Translations under genes and position numbers: made by a program | The notes under the pieces: model-generated | Database searches by the model: none | What the model saw: the letters and a program-made list of their open reading frames with translations, nothing else | What the model was told of the DNA's origin: nothing | DNA from: Eubacterium plexicaudatum ASF492 | Lineage (GTDB): Bacteria; Bacillota; Clostridia; Lachnospirales; Lachnospiraceae | Direction: 5' to 3' | Length of the DNA: 64,000 nt | Assembly (NCBI RefSeq): GCF_000364225.2 | Contig: NZ_AQFT02000001.1 | Coordinates: 4,648,501-4,712,500, forward strand | In this document: piece by piece, positions 9,420 to 20,014 of the stretch | Layout of the letters: every line of letters starts with the position of its first letter | How positions within the stretch are numbered: the first letter of the stretch is position 1

Positions 9420-10622
9420 CCTTTAATTTAATTCTGTTCGTTTCCCCACTCATAATAAACCAATAATCCAATTGTCCGCTTCCGGATATAATATCATATA
9501 TGCTGCGGTCAAATGTATAAGTAAACCGCTTATTGCCTCTCATCGTATACAGCTGCACACTTTTCTCATTTCGTATACAAAGCAGTCCGTTTTGCAAAAT
9601 TCCAATATCCGTATACTCCAAATCAAATTTTTGTTCTAAAATCAGTCTGCCTTTCATATTATATATTTTTGTAAGATACCCTTTGGCAGAATCCGGATTA
9701 TCAAAAACAAGTCCAAAATAATCCTCATTGTAAAAATACTTCGAATATGATTTTTAGATTTAATTTCTTTGGTCATAACCGGTTTCTGTGTTCCTTCGTA
9801 AATCAGAATTTTTGTATCTCCAAATGCCAGAAGCCTGTCATTTGTCACGAAACGAATACTTGGTATAACCATATCTTCGTATGCATAAGAACCTACGATA
9901 TTATCTATTTCATTTTTTCCAACTTTACCATAATTATAAAAAACGAGATTGGTTCTGACACTGGCATCCGTGATATCCAGCATACTGACCGCCAGTTTCT
10001 GTGCATCCATCGACAGCGCAAGATCCAGCGGATAACCGCTGTTTTCTATGTGAAGTCCTCCGCCTGCCAGCTGCTTGCCGTCTTTATCATACATATGAAT
10101 GTAACTCATTTGAGAATCTTCCATCAGAACAGCCACCGTTCCCTGTCTGGCTATACTGACACGCTGCACAGGTATTGTTGTCTGTATGGAGCCTTGCTGC
10201 CCCTCCATATTCATTATGTAAATCCTGTTTCCTCCCTGCTCATAAATAGCCAGATAATCTTCACATATTGTAATACGTGGCGACTCCATCTCATATGTCT
10301 GATTCCACAATACTTCTCCGGTAATCGTGGAATACACGGCTCCATCCTGTGTATACTGCAGTACATTGCCCTGAAATTCTTCGTATCTGGCAGCTTCTGT
10401 CTCCCGTCGTTCAACCTGTTCCAAAATTTCGTACTCTGTATAGACTTTACTCTCAAAATATAAAAATGCGGCAAAAAGCAATCCAATTGCTACACCAACA
10501 AGGATAAAGATCAGAATCAGAATCTTCATTCTATGAATCCGAATTTTCTGTTTTAACTCCGATAACTCTTCCACATTTTGTTCCGGAAGAGCCCGTAATG
10601 TAGTATTTCTGCTTTTTGCCAT
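9409..10622 (-). CDS. DUF5711-like membrane-anchored beta-propeller-like protein, one frameshift
   Basis: A single-pass membrane protein of about 404 residues after repair. A basic cytoplasmic N-terminus is followed by one transmembrane helix (about 35-57, MKILILIFILVGVAIGLLFAAFLY) and an extracellular region with repeated beta-strand patterns (for example ICEDYLAIYEQGGNRIYIMN) as in propeller-like proteins. It resembles DUF5711, found in this operon in related Clostridia. The frame breaks at the A-run 9732-9736; one added base gives IRSIFYNEDYFGLVFDNPDS and joins the rest. I chose ATG 10622, which has AGGAG six bases before it. Function unknown. Confidence 0.65.
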
Positions 10623-10669
10623 AATTCTCTCCTGTATATCAGCATGGCATTTATCATACATACAAACTG

Positions 10670-11929
10670 CTATGGTAATTCCAGCTTCTGACCGGCATAA
10701 ATCTTATCCATATCCTCAATGCCGTTTAATTCACATATTTTCGTGCTTTTGCTGCCGTTCCATATATCTTTTTACTGATTCCAACAAGGCTTTCGCCTTT
10801 TTTCACAATATAATACCCCTGAAGCAGGCTTGTCTGCGCTTCTGTCAGAGCGGAAGTCTGTTCGGCATCATCGTCATCCGTATTGTTTTCATCACTGCCA
10901 GGCTGTTCTGATTTTGTTTCTTTTTCCTTATGTTCGTCATCTGTCATTTCTTCTTCGACTGCTTGTCCTTCCGGATCCGTACCGTTATTTTTTTCTTCGC
11001 CGATATCGTCACCGGAATCGGAATTTTCCTCTTCCTTATCGGATGTCTGCTCTTTTGCTTCATTCAGATCAGCCTGTTCCTCATCCTGCACATTTGCACT
11101 CATAACCGGAACATCTTGTGACCGCACATCCGCTGTTCCTTCTCTTCCGGATATCTGATTAACCGCAGACTCCAGATCCTGCATTCTTTCTACATTATTA
11201 ACCGTACTCACTCCCAGTACACAGACGGAAAGCACCAACAGCAAACTTGTCGTATACAAAACGCCGTTCCATTTTCTTTCGGACAACTGTGCCTTCTTTT
11301 CCAATAAAGTTTCCCGATAACTATGTACAAGTGGTTCCTGTATTTCTTCCGGTGAAATGTTCAGCTCCTGATTTTTATTTTTTTCGATCATGTATTCCTG
11401 CATCTGCGGATTTTTTCATAATATACATAATAACCTTCCTTCCGCTGCAGGACATTTTTCTCAAAAACAAAAAAACTTCTTCTTTTTCTATCTGGTCCAG
11501 TAAAAACAAAACATTCTTCTGTATATTAAAATTCTTTTTATGATTTTGCTCTACTTCTGCGGTCAAACCTGCAGGTGCATTGCTGACATCCTGTCCCCAG
11601 CCTACAATCTCCAGGTTATCATAATAAGTCTTCATCTCTTTGTAAATAAACGCCCATGTTTCATCACTGAATTCCAATACGTGTTCTTTAAAAAACGCAT
11701 CTTCCATCCGGATCATTCCACTGATAAAATACCTGGTAAAATCTTTTCCTTTTTCGACTTTTCCCAGCAGAATAAATCCCCGGTTTGTCCATTCTTCCTG
11801 TACTTCCTGCGTATGTAAATAGGTATATACGTAATCCTCCAGATAGACTCTTGTATTTCCTGTACTGGTGCCAATCTGACGGATATTCTTTGGTAATGTC
11901 CCTGATGTTCTTTGTTTTTGTTCTGCCAC
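10670..11929 (-). CDS. DUF6128-type domain, transmembrane helix and LysM protein, three frameshifts
   Basis: Read as one protein of about 420 residues after restoring three bases. An N-terminal JAB-like/DUF6128-type domain (NTRVYLEDYVYTYLHTQ..., FISGMIRMEDAF) ends in GYYVYYEKNPQMQEYMI; a transmembrane helix (NGVLYTTSLLLVLSVCVLG), an acidic Glu/Asp-rich linker and a C-terminal LysM domain (YYIVKKGESLVGISKKIYG...) follow. Bases are missing at the runs at 11469-11475, 11411-11416 and 10738-10741; the last restores RKICELNGIEDMDKIYAGQK. The GTG start at 11929 has AAGAGGTG upstream. LysM outside and the first domain inside would link peptidoglycan to a cytoplasmic partner, but that role is inference. 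Confidence 0.72.
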
Positions 11930-12021
11930 TTCGCACACCTCTTTTCATATTTTCAGGTATGCGTTCAATGTAGCATAACTTAGTGGCTGATTTTGGCAGA
12001 TATTGTTGGCAGCAGCACAGA

Positions 12022-12618
12022 TTATAATTCCGTACGTCCTTCCAAAGCACGCAGCAGCGTCACTTCGTCAATATATTCAAGATCACCGCCTACCGGCACG
12101 CCGCTTGCAATTCGCGTTACTTTTATACCTGTCGGTTTAATCAGTTTGCTGATATACATTGCAGTCGTCTCGCCTTCCAGACTGGAATTTGTAGCTATTA
12201 TCACTTCGCCGACATCACCCTGCAGCCGCTGCATAAGTTCTTTTAACTTAATGTCTGCCGGTCCGATACCAAGCATCGGAGAAATTGCTCCATGCAGCAC
12301 ATGATATACACCTTCAAATTTTCCGGTCTTTTCATAGGCCGCAAGATCTCTTGGATTTTCTACAACCATGATTGTTTTCCGGTCACGGTTTGCATTTTTA
12401 CAGATTGGGCAGACTTCATCATCCGTCAGCGTATAACACTGTTTACAATAACAGACTTTACGTCTTGCTTCTAAAATCGAATTTGCCAGTTTTTCTACTT
12501 CCGCTTCCGGCATATTTAAGATATGGAATGCCATACGCTGAGCAGATTTTACGCCTATCCCCGGCAGACCCGCCAACGATTCAATCAGTCTGCTGATCTG
12601 TGCACTATAATAATCCAT
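12022..12618 (-). CDS. recR: Recombination mediator protein RecR
   Basis: RecR works with RecO/RecF to load RecA on gapped DNA. The 198-residue product is of normal size and has the helix-hairpin-helix (LAGLPGIGVKSAQRMAFHIL), a four-cysteine zinc finger (CKQCYTLTDDEVCPIC) and a Toprim domain (IMVVENPRDLAAYEKTG) ending in a Walker-like ATNSSLEGETTAMYI. It follows ebfC by three bases, the common dnaX-ebfC-recR arrangement. Confidence 0.97.
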   Translation of the reverse strand: MDYYSAQISRLIESLAGLPGIGVKSAQRMAFHILNMPEAEVEKLANSILEARRKVCYCKQCYTLTDDEVCPICKNANRDRKTIMVVENPRDLAAYEKTGKFEGVYHVLHGAISPMLGIGPADIKLKELMQRLQGDVGEVIIATNSSLEGETTAMYISKLIKPTGIKVTRIASGVPVGGDLEYIDEVTLLRALEGRTEL

Positions 12619-12620
12619 GT

Positions 12621-12971
12621 TTAAAATAACCCCATTCCGCCGCCAAGGCCGCCGGTAATTTTACCCATCGTATTTTGAGAATATTCATCAATCTGACGCA
12701 TTGCTTCATTGGTAGCAGCCATAATGAGGTCTTCCAGCATTTCTACATCGTCCGGATCTACCGCTTCAGGATCTATTTTAATTTTTGTAACTACACGTTT
12801 ACCGGAAACGGTAACCTCTACAACTCCGCCGCCGGCAGTCGCTGTCATCTCTTTTTCTTCCAGTTCTTTTGATGCATCTTCCATCTGCTTTTGCATTTTC
12901 TGTGCCTGCTTCATCAGATTCGCCATATTGCCCGGCATACCGCCTCCTGGAAATCCTCCTCTTTTTGCCAT
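12621..12971 (-). CDS. ebfC: Nucleoid-associated protein YbaB/EbfC
   Basis: A 116-residue member of the YbaB/EbfC DNA-binding family, dimeric and nucleoid-associated. The Gly/Met-rich N-terminus (GGFPGGGMPGNMANLMKQAQ) leads into the conserved helix MQKQMEDASKELEEKE and the beta segment GGGVVEVTVSGKRVVTKIKIDPE. Length is normal. It lies between dnaX and recR; a good AGGAGG lies before the start. Confidence 0.96.
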   Translation of the reverse strand: MAKRGGFPGGGMPGNMANLMKQAQKMQKQMEDASKELEEKEMTATAGGGVVEVTVSGKRVVTKIKIDPEAVDPDDVEMLEDLIMAATNEAMRQIDEYSQNTMGKITGGLGGGMGLF

Positions 12972-13057
12972 GATGTTTGTTCCTCCTTAGATTTATTTTT
13001 GACTGTTATTGATTTTAACGCATAATGACCATTCTGACAATATATGGATACCGATTT

Positions 13058-14644
13058 TTAAACGGAATCCGGAAAATCCTCATATTCTATGTCCGCATGA
13101 ATCATCTGTTCCAAATCTACATATGCTCTTTCAGATGTCTGTCCCGAATCATTGCATCGAATCTGTATTTCAACTTCTTTTCCGACTATATTTGAAATAC
13201 TTTTTACAATTTCCAGTTTACGCTCTTCTTCAGCAAGCATTCCATATATAATTGCATCATCCAAAACAATCAGCAGCTCGTCATGATCTCCTACACTGAT
13301 ATGTGCCTTTTTCATAAAAACGCTTAATGATCCCGGCATTTGTGATACAATACTGCGCCAGTTTCCTGCAATTTGCCGCATATCTTCCGAAATTGCTTTC
13401 GGCAGCGCTATTTTCTCCGTTTCCGTTCTTTGTATTGTTTCATTATTATTGTTGGAATGAGCCAAACCGGCTGCAGCCGGCTGTATAACGCCTTCTTCCA
13501 TTCTTTTTTCCAGCCGGTCGATTCTTGCCAGTATGGAACCCAGATCCTCCTCCATCTGCGGCCTGCACAGTTTGATAAACGCAATTTCAATCAATATGCG
13601 TTTCTGTGCGGAATATCGAACCTGACCGGATAATTCGGAAAAAATACGTATAAATCGCATCAGTTCCGTACTGTCTGCCATTTTACACTCTTCTTTTAAT
13701 AATGACAGATTTTCACTTGAAATATCCAAAACATCTTCCATATGCTCCGAACTTTGCAATAATAGCAAATTACGCAAATACCATGTAAAATCATTTACAA
13801 ACTGACTTAAATCTCTTCCTTCTCCAACCAGATTTTCAATCTGCCGCATAACTGTCACAACTTCATTCCCGATCACCGCGCGAAATAAGGCGGAAAATCG
13901 CTCCGTATCAACGGCTCCCAATACTTCCAGCACATGATCATAGGTAAGTCTGCGATCCATATAAAATGCCATACACTGATCTAACAGACTGAGCGCATCA
14001 CGCATAGCCCCATCCGCAGCTTTCGCAATATAACGCACGGCTTTTTCATCAGCTTCCGCCTGTTCATACTCCAGAAGTTCCATTAATCTTGTTGAGATTG
14101 TATCTACCGAAATCCGATGAAAATCATACCTTTGACATCTTGATAAGATTGTAACCGGTATTTTATGCGACTCTGTTGTCGCAAGTATAAAAATGACATA
14201 CGAAGGAGGTTCTTCCAGTGTTTTCAAAAGAGCGTTAAAAGCACCTATAGACAGCATATGGACTTCATCAATAATATATACCTTATATCTGCCTTCCGTC
14301 GGAGCGTAAGTAACTTCATCACGTATTTCACGAATGTTATCCACACCGTTATTGGATGCCGCATCAATTTCTATCACATTCATCGAAGTTCCTGCAGCAA
14401 TTGCCTGACAGGACGCACATGTCCCGCATGGACTTCCTTCTACCGGGTGTTCACAGTTCACTGCCTTTGCAAATATTTTTGCAATCGTAGTCTTTCCCGT
14501 ACCTCTTGTTCCACAAAACAAATAAGCATGTGCAATCCGTTCTGCCTGAATCTGATTGCGGATTGTTGCAACAATTGCATCCTGCCCTTTTACATCCGTA
14601 AAATTCTGCGGCCTGTATTTTCGATAAAGCGCTGTATATGACAT
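13058..14644 (-). CDS. dnaX: DNA polymerase III subunits gamma/tau
   Basis: Clamp-loader ATPase of the replicase. The 528-residue protein shows Walker A at residues 45-52 (GTRGTGKT), a zinc module with Cys64, Cys73, Cys76 and Cys79, Walker B (IIDEVHML) and the sensor segment ILATTESHKIPVTILSRCQR. The C-terminal tau-like part (after about 365) is short and divergent. Start ATG 14644 is preceded by TAGGAGG. The gene is intact and heads the ebfC-recR operon. A long hairpin lies just upstream. Confidence 0.97.
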   Translation of the reverse strand: MSYTALYRKYRPQNFTDVKGQDAIVATIRNQIQAERIAHAYLFCGTRGTGKTTIAKIFAKAVNCEHPVEGSPCGTCASCQAIAAGTSMNVIEIDAASNNGVDNIREIRDEVTYAPTEGRYKVYIIDEVHMLSIGAFNALLKTLEEPPSYVIFILATTESHKIPVTILSRCQRYDFHRISVDTISTRLMELLEYEQAEADEKAVRYIAKAADGAMRDALSLLDQCMAFYMDRRLTYDHVLEVLGAVDTERFSALFRAVIGNEVVTVMRQIENLVGEGRDLSQFVNDFTWYLRNLLLLQSSEHMEDVLDISSENLSLLKEECKMADSTELMRFIRIFSELSGQVRYSAQKRILIEIAFIKLCRPQMEEDLGSILARIDRLEKRMEEGVIQPAAAGLAHSNNNNETIQRTETEKIALPKAISEDMRQIAGNWRSIVSQMPGSLSVFMKKAHISVGDHDELLIVLDDAIIYGMLAEEERKLEIVKSISNIVGKEVEIQIRCNDSGQTSERAYVDLEQMIHADIEYEDFPDSV

Positions 14645-14677
14645 ATGGACTCTGGCCTCCTAACCATAACAGAAAAA

Positions 14678-14765
14678 CTGCTGTACGAGTCTTCAGCTGT
14701 GTTTGATAATATAAATCATCTGTATAAGATATTCAATAACACAAACTGAAACTGCCGTACAGCAG
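14678..14765 (-). terminator. Long imperfect hairpin ending in a T-run, upstream of dnaX
   Basis: On the minus strand CTGCTGTACG (14765-14756) pairs with CGTACAGCAG (14687-14678), followed by TTTTTCTG. Inside, TTCAG..TGTGTT can pair with AACACA..CTGAA, so the stem is about 25 pairs with bulges around an AT-rich loop. It lies between pfkA and dnaX, so it may terminate pfkA transcripts or act as an attenuator or small RNA just before the dnaX ribosome-binding site. Confidence 0.5.
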
Positions 14766-14818
14766 ATTTAAATTTCAATTATTTAATATTTTTTTAACTC
14801 AAATATCCGATTCGGATA

Positions 14819-15892
14819 TTAATCGCCGAAACTAATTCCTGTTAGTTTTGCTTCTTTTACAATCTGAGCATTTGGATCCACGGTTTTTAATTTACCAGCT
14901 ACATTCTCTAACGGAACACGTCTGACTTCATTATTTACCATTCCGATCATATGTCCAAAATCTTTTTCTAAAATTGCTTTTGCACCTTCCGCACCAAGTC
15001 TTGTACAAAGTACACGATCATAAGGCGTAGGGCTTCCGCCTCTTTGAGTATGTCCCGGAACGGTTACCCGTACTTCACTTCCAAGTTTTGCACTGATTTT
15101 AGCTGCAATTTCATAAGAAACAGATGGATAGGATGATTTTTCCATTTTTTTCTTATATTCTTTCTTGGATAATTTTGCATCTTCTTTCGAAATTGCGCCT
15201 TCTGCAACTGCAAGAATTGTAAAACCTTTTCCTGCTTTTGTACGATGTTCAATTGCTGCCACTACTTTTTTAATATCATATGGAATTTCCGGTAACAGAA
15301 TAATATCGGCACCGCCTGCCAGACCTGCATAAAGCGTCAGCCATCCAACTTTATGCCCCATAACTTCTACAATAAATACACGGTTGTGTGATGCTGCAGT
15401 CGTATGAATACAGTCAATGGCATCTGTTGCGATATTAATAGCACTTTGAAATCCAAATGTAACATCTGTTCCAAATATGTCATTGTCAATTGTCTTAGGT
15501 AAATGGATAACATTTAAACCTTCTTCGCGAAGCAAATTTGCCGTCTTCTGTGTGCCGTTACCACCAAGAATTACGATACAGTCCAGATTTAACTTGTAAT
15601 AATTTTGTTTCATTGCTTCTACTTTGTCCAGTCCGTTTTCATCTGGTGTACGCATCAGCTTAAATGGCTGACGGGATGAACCTAAAATAGTTCCGCCTTT
15701 TGTCAGGATACCGGAAAAATCTGATGACGATAACAGACGATAATTTCCGTAAATCAGTCCCTTATACCCATCCAAAAAACCATAAATCTCCAATTCTTCA
15801 ACATTTGAGCTTAATCCTTTTGCAACGCCTCTCATTGCAGCATTCAAAGCCTGACAGTCGCCGCCGCTTGTAAGCATACCCACTCTGAGCAT
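14819..15892 (-). CDS. pfkA: 6-phosphofructokinase, PPi-PFK-like subgroup with mixed donor-site residues
   Basis: Phosphorylates fructose 6-phosphate in glycolysis. The 357-residue protein has the N-terminal GMLTSGGDCQALNAA loop, the catalytic PKTIDND at 132-138, SHNRVFIVEVMGHKVGWL and the VTVPGHTQRGGSP substrate region. Donor-determining positions are mixed: Gly113 (in GGNGTQ) matches ATP enzymes while Lys133 (PKTIDND) is typical of the PPi-type lineage. The usual Asp of GGDG is Asn112. ATP use is my inference from Gly113; PPi use cannot be ruled out. It is followed by dnaX after a hairpin region. Confidence 0.9.
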   Translation of the reverse strand: MLRVGMLTSGGDCQALNAAMRGVAKGLSSNVEELEIYGFLDGYKGLIYGNYRLLSSSDFSGILTKGGTILGSSRQPFKLMRTPDENGLDKVEAMKQNYYKLNLDCIVILGGNGTQKTANLLREEGLNVIHLPKTIDNDIFGTDVTFGFQSAINIATDAIDCIHTTAASHNRVFIVEVMGHKVGWLTLYAGLAGGADIILLPEIPYDIKKVVAAIEHRTKAGKGFTILAVAEGAISKEDAKLSKKEYKKKMEKSSYPSVSYEIAAKISAKLGSEVRVTVPGHTQRGGSPTPYDRVLCTRLGAEGAKAILEKDFGHMIGMVNNEVRRVPLENVAGKLKTVDPNAQIVKEAKLTGISFGD

Positions 15893-15993
15893 TTTGATGC
15901 ACCCTCTCTTTCTCCTGATATTGTAAAACGATTTGTCTTTTCTATTATAAATTATTAGTTATTACACTGTCAACAGAAAAGAATTCCAAAATT

Positions 15994-17442
15994 TTACTTT
16001 GTTTTAAGAACTTCTAAAATAAATTCCCACACACGTTTTGTTGAAGAGATACTTAATTTTTCTTCTGTTGTATGAACATCGGACATATCCGGTCCTATGG
16101 AGATACAATCTAGTCCTGGCAGTTTACCTGCAAGCAGTCCACACTCCAGCCCTGCATGGATTGCTTCAATTACAGGCGCTTTTTTATACATTTTCTCATA
16201 GACAACTGCTATTTTATCTCGAAATGCAGAATCTCTCTTATATTCCCATGCAGGATAGTCTCCTGAAATCTCTACGCTGCCGCCAATAACTTCTGTTATA
16301 TAAGTCATCTTATCTAACAGAGCTTCTTTTGCACTTCCAATCGAACTGCGTACCGCATAGCTTAATATCATTTCCTTATGATCAAGTTTTAAAATACCAA
16401 GATTTAACGATGTTTCTACTAATCCTTCCACATCCGCACTCATTGTCTGAATTCCATTTGGCATAACATTTACAAATAATACCGCTTTTTTTGTACCGGA
16501 TTCATCCAACATCTGTTCCGGCAAGGACTTTTCCACCCTGTTCATTGTAATACGGATATTGCCGTCCGTAACCGCATATTCATGCGAAAGATCTTTACGT
16601 ATTTTTTCCAGTGTCTGTTTGGCCTTGTCTGTTTCCTTTTCTGTAAGACACAGCATTACTCTGCTCTCTCGCGGTATCGCATTATCTTTGCTTCCTCCTT
16701 CAAAAGATACCAGATGATAGGTCACATTTTTTGCCAGCTCTGTCAGCAAACGTCCCATCAATATATTTGCATTCGCACGTCCTTTATTAATTTCCACACC
16801 GGAATGTCCGCCGTTCAGACCGGTTATTTTTATTTCAAATACTTCTCCCTGTACAGGAACGCAATGTACCGGTATTCTGCATTTGATTCCGGCTCCGCCT
16901 GCACAGCCTGCCAGCAATATCCCTTCTTCTTCCGAATCCAGATTCAGCAGTCTTCTTCCTTTCAGCATTGAAACATCAATGCCGGACGCGCCTTCCATGC
17001 CAACTTCTTCGGATACCGTAAAAATAACTTCCAATCTTGGATGTTCCACCGTATCCGATGCAAGAATCGCAAGCGCATACGCGATCGCAATTCCATCATC
17101 ACCACCCAGCGTTGTGCCGTCAGCGGTTATATCATCGCCTTCTACCATCAGTTTTATTCCATCCGTATCAAAATCAACGGAACAGTCCGGTTTTTTCTCA
17201 CATACCATATCCAGATGTCCCTGTATGATAATCGGTTCTTCGTTTTCATATCCTGGAGTTGCTTCTTTTATAATAATAACATTTTTCAACTCGTCCTGTA
17301 TGCATTCCAGATGATGTTTTTTTGCAAAGTCAACACAATAATTGCTGATTTTTTCCTCATGATAAGAGGCACGAGGAATCGAACTGATCTCTTCAAAATA
17401 CGTAAATACTTCCTTTGGTTCCAGCTTTGATAATACTCCCAT
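15994..17442 (-). CDS. pepD: Aminoacyl-histidine dipeptidase (PepD, M20 family)
   Basis: A cytoplasmic metallo-dipeptidase for Xaa-His and similar dipeptides. The 482-residue length fits M20C. Metal-site motifs are visible: IIIQGHLDMVCEK, TLGGDDGIAIAYALAI, and VSEEVGMEGASGID, with a later HAGLECGLL and CISIGPDMSDVHTTEE. Length and motif order are as in characterised PepD. Start at 17442. It is downstream of an OPT peptide transporter and a PqqD-like gene, consistent with peptide use, although co-transcription is not proven. Confidence 0.95.
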   Translation of the reverse strand: MGVLSKLEPKEVFTYFEEISSIPRASYHEEKISNYCVDFAKKHHLECIQDELKNVIIIKEATPGYENEEPIIIQGHLDMVCEKKPDCSVDFDTDGIKLMVEGDDITADGTTLGGDDGIAIAYALAILASDTVEHPRLEVIFTVSEEVGMEGASGIDVSMLKGRRLLNLDSEEEGILLAGCAGGAGIKCRIPVHCVPVQGEVFEIKITGLNGGHSGVEINKGRANANILMGRLLTELAKNVTYHLVSFEGGSKDNAIPRESRVMLCLTEKETDKAKQTLEKIRKDLSHEYAVTDGNIRITMNRVEKSLPEQMLDESGTKKAVLFVNVMPNGIQTMSADVEGLVETSLNLGILKLDHKEMILSYAVRSSIGSAKEALLDKMTYITEVIGGSVEISGDYPAWEYKRDSAFRDKIAVVYEKMYKKAPVIEAIHAGLECGLLAGKLPGLDCISIGPDMSDVHTTEEKLSISSTKRVWEFILEVLKTK

Positions 17443-17532
17443 TTTTTCATCCTTCTTTCAACATGAATTATATTTAAAACTTTATTTATACACAATTTTA
17501 TTTTATCACAATTTTATTTGCAGATTGATTGC

Positions 17533-17882
17533 CTACTTTTTATTCTCATATACAATAAAGCGATTATTGTGAAGAATACGAATATATTCGCATAAACGTT
17601 CATACAATGGCTCCGCTTTTTTTCCAAATTTGTTTGTTACCGCATTTCCAATTTCATAAACGGTTTTTACTCCATCCATTTCCTGCCAGATAAAACTTCC
17701 AAGGTCATCCAGTTCAATTTTGCTGATTTTAGGCTTACGAAACAATAGCTGTGCAATCCGGTTAAACAGCCCTCGATTAATAACAGACACTTCCACGTGC
17801 TTTTTTTGATTCAAATCCCACTCATATAATTTATTTCTTTTTGGAATATAATCCAAAAATTTTCCTGCTTCTTTTTTGACAT
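17533..17882 (-). CDS. PqqD-like small protein, one frameshift near the start
   Basis: A protein of about 116 residues resembling the PqqD/peptide-chaperone fold, which in RiPP systems presents precursor peptides to radical SAM enzymes. Visible features are IELDDLGSFIWQEMDGVKTVYEI and a winged-helix-like C-terminus (LYERLCEYIRILHNNRFIVYENK). The start ATG at 17882, after GAAGGA, is out of frame by one base; adding a base to the A-run at 17855-17859 gives MSKKKQENFLDYIPKRN. No precursor peptide or radical SAM gene is nearby, so a RiPP role is doubtful; solo copies seem common in this lineage. Confidence 0.65.
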
Positions 17883-17926
17883 TCTGTATATCCTTCTTTG
17901 ATCAAATACGAACCATAGCGAATAGC

Positions 17927-17964
17927 ATAACATCTGCTGATAAAAATTGTTCAGCAGATGTTAT
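17927..17964 (-). other. Perfect 14-bp inverted repeat between OPT and PqqD-like genes
   Basis: ATAACATCTGCTGA and TCAGCAGATGTTAT flank a 10-base loop. No strong T-run follows on the minus strand, so it may be a weak terminator after the transporter gene or an mRNA-processing hairpin. Confidence 0.5.
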
Positions 17965-18010
17965 ATTAATCAATATTATTAACCAATATTATCAAAACAT
18001 ATCCAATTAC

Positions 18011-19908
18011 TTATTTTTTCCTTTTCTTCACAATCATATAGTAAAGAGATAAGGTCAGAACTGCAAAGAATGCCAGACCTCCCCAGTTGCCCAGATTGAT
18101 GATTTCCGAAAGATTGATCACATCACCAAGAGACTGATCTCCAACTTTAATAATTGCGAATACGGCAAGCATAATTCCTACCAGACCTTCTCCTGCAATC
18201 AAACCCGAAGAGTAAAGAACACCATTTTCCACTTTTCTTTTGCGGTCTTTGTCTGTTTCATTTTTTTTCTTTTCAAAATACAAGCGAACCAATCCACCTA
18301 CAATCATTGGTGTACTTAAATGAATTGGCAGATACAATCCGACTGCAAACGGCAGTACCGGAATTCCAAGTATTTCTACTACAATAGCAATAAATACACC
18401 GGAAAATACAAGCGCCCATGGAAGATTTCCATTCATAACACCTTCTACAACCATCTTCATCAAAACTGCCTGCGGCGCCGGTAACTGATCCGTGCCATAC
18501 TGCCATGCAGCATTTAATAAGTACAAAACACCACCGATTGTAATCGCAGATGCAACTACGCCTATTAATTCTCCAATCTGCTGATTTTTCGGCGTAGAAC
18601 CTACTAAAAATCCTGTTTTTAAATCCTGAGAAGTATCTCCGGCAATTGCCGCAATAATACAAATAACGGAACCAATACTGATAGCGGCTACCATGCCGGA
18701 CATTCCGATCATACCGGTAGCCTTAAGTATCATTGTGGATATCAGCAGCGTAGCAATAGCCATACCGGAAACCGGGTTATTGGAACTTCCTACAAGTCCT
18801 ACCATACGGGATGATACGGTTGCAAAAAGAAACCGAAAATAATGATAATCACCGCACCTAACAGATTGACAGGAATTGCCGGACACAGCCACATAAATAC
18901 AGCCATAATGCCAATTCCAATAAATACAACATTCATCGGAAGATCCTGTGTTGTACGATTGGATACACCGGCTTTTGCTCCGAAGCCTTTTACTGCCTGA
19001 CGAAATGTACGCACAATCAAAGGAAGTGATTTAATCAGACTCATAATTCCACCGGCTGCTACGGCACCGGCGCCAATATAACGGATATATGTGCCCCACA
19101 AGTCAAACGGCCCTAATGTATTGATCGGATCGGTACCAGGATATATGACCGCATCTCCTCCAAACAGCGCAATTAACGGCATAATTACAAACCATCCAAG
19201 CGTACCGCCTGCAAGCAGATACGAAGATACTTTCGCGCCGCAAATGTAACCCACACCTAAAAGAGCCGGAAGTACATCCATACCAATTCCGGAACCTTTA
19301 TAACTCTTAATCTCAAAATCCACTTCACTTGGGAAAATGCAAAGTCCGTCTGCTATAAACTTGTAAATTGCAGAAACACCCAGACCTAAAAATACGGTAG
19401 AAGCGCTTTCCCCTCCTTCTTCACCAGCCATCAGTACTTCCGCACAGGCTTTTCCTTCCGGATATGGAAGTGTACCATGTTCCTGTACGATTAAGGCCGT
19501 ACGCAAAGGTATCATAAATAAAATACCAATTACGCCTCCTACAAATGCGATTAACGCAATTTCTATCAATGAAGGAGTTTCCGTGCCTCCTTCCGATGCC
19601 CACATAAATAACGCCGGAAGTGTAAAAATAGCCCCTGCTGCCAGAGACTCTCCGGCAGAACCGATCGTCTGCACAATATTATTTTCCAGGATTGAGTCCC
19701 GTCGTAAAATTTTTCGGATTACCCCCATAGAAATTACCGCTGCCGGAATAGAAGCCGATACGGTCATTCCAACCCGCAGCCCTAAATACGCATTTGCTCC
19801 GCCAAAAAGAACAGCCAGCAAAATACCAAGTACAATCGAAACCGGCGTGATTTCAGGCAATACCTTATCCGCTGGTATAAACGGTTTAAATGCTTTTGAT
19901 TCATTCAT
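18011..19908 (-). CDS. OPT-family oligopeptide transporter, one frameshift
   Basis: A polytopic inner-membrane transporter of the OPT superfamily, about 632 residues after repair, with roughly 14-16 hydrophobic segments. The conserved LRVGMTVSASIPAAVISMGV near residue 45, GEEGGESASTVFLGLG and the NPVSGMAIATLL motif near residue 375 fit the bacterial OPT clade for peptides or metal chelates. The frame breaks at the A-run 18824-18828; restoring one base gives IIIIFGFFFATVSSRMVGLV. The gene is upstream of the PqqD-like gene and pepD. The exact substrate cannot be read from sequence. Confidence 0.88.
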
Positions 19909-20014
19909 CTTAAATAAACCCTCCTTATATTTGATCTTTTTCTATTATCCAATGAATTTTGATGCTTGTCAATTAAATTGGAGAAAAATATCGAAATCTA
20001 TTTAGGAATTTTTC

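Noticed and set aside
14678..14765. Second MITE-like element upstream of dnaX
   Set aside because: Inverted ends are imperfect beyond 10 bp and there is no flanking duplication; a T-run makes a terminator more likely.
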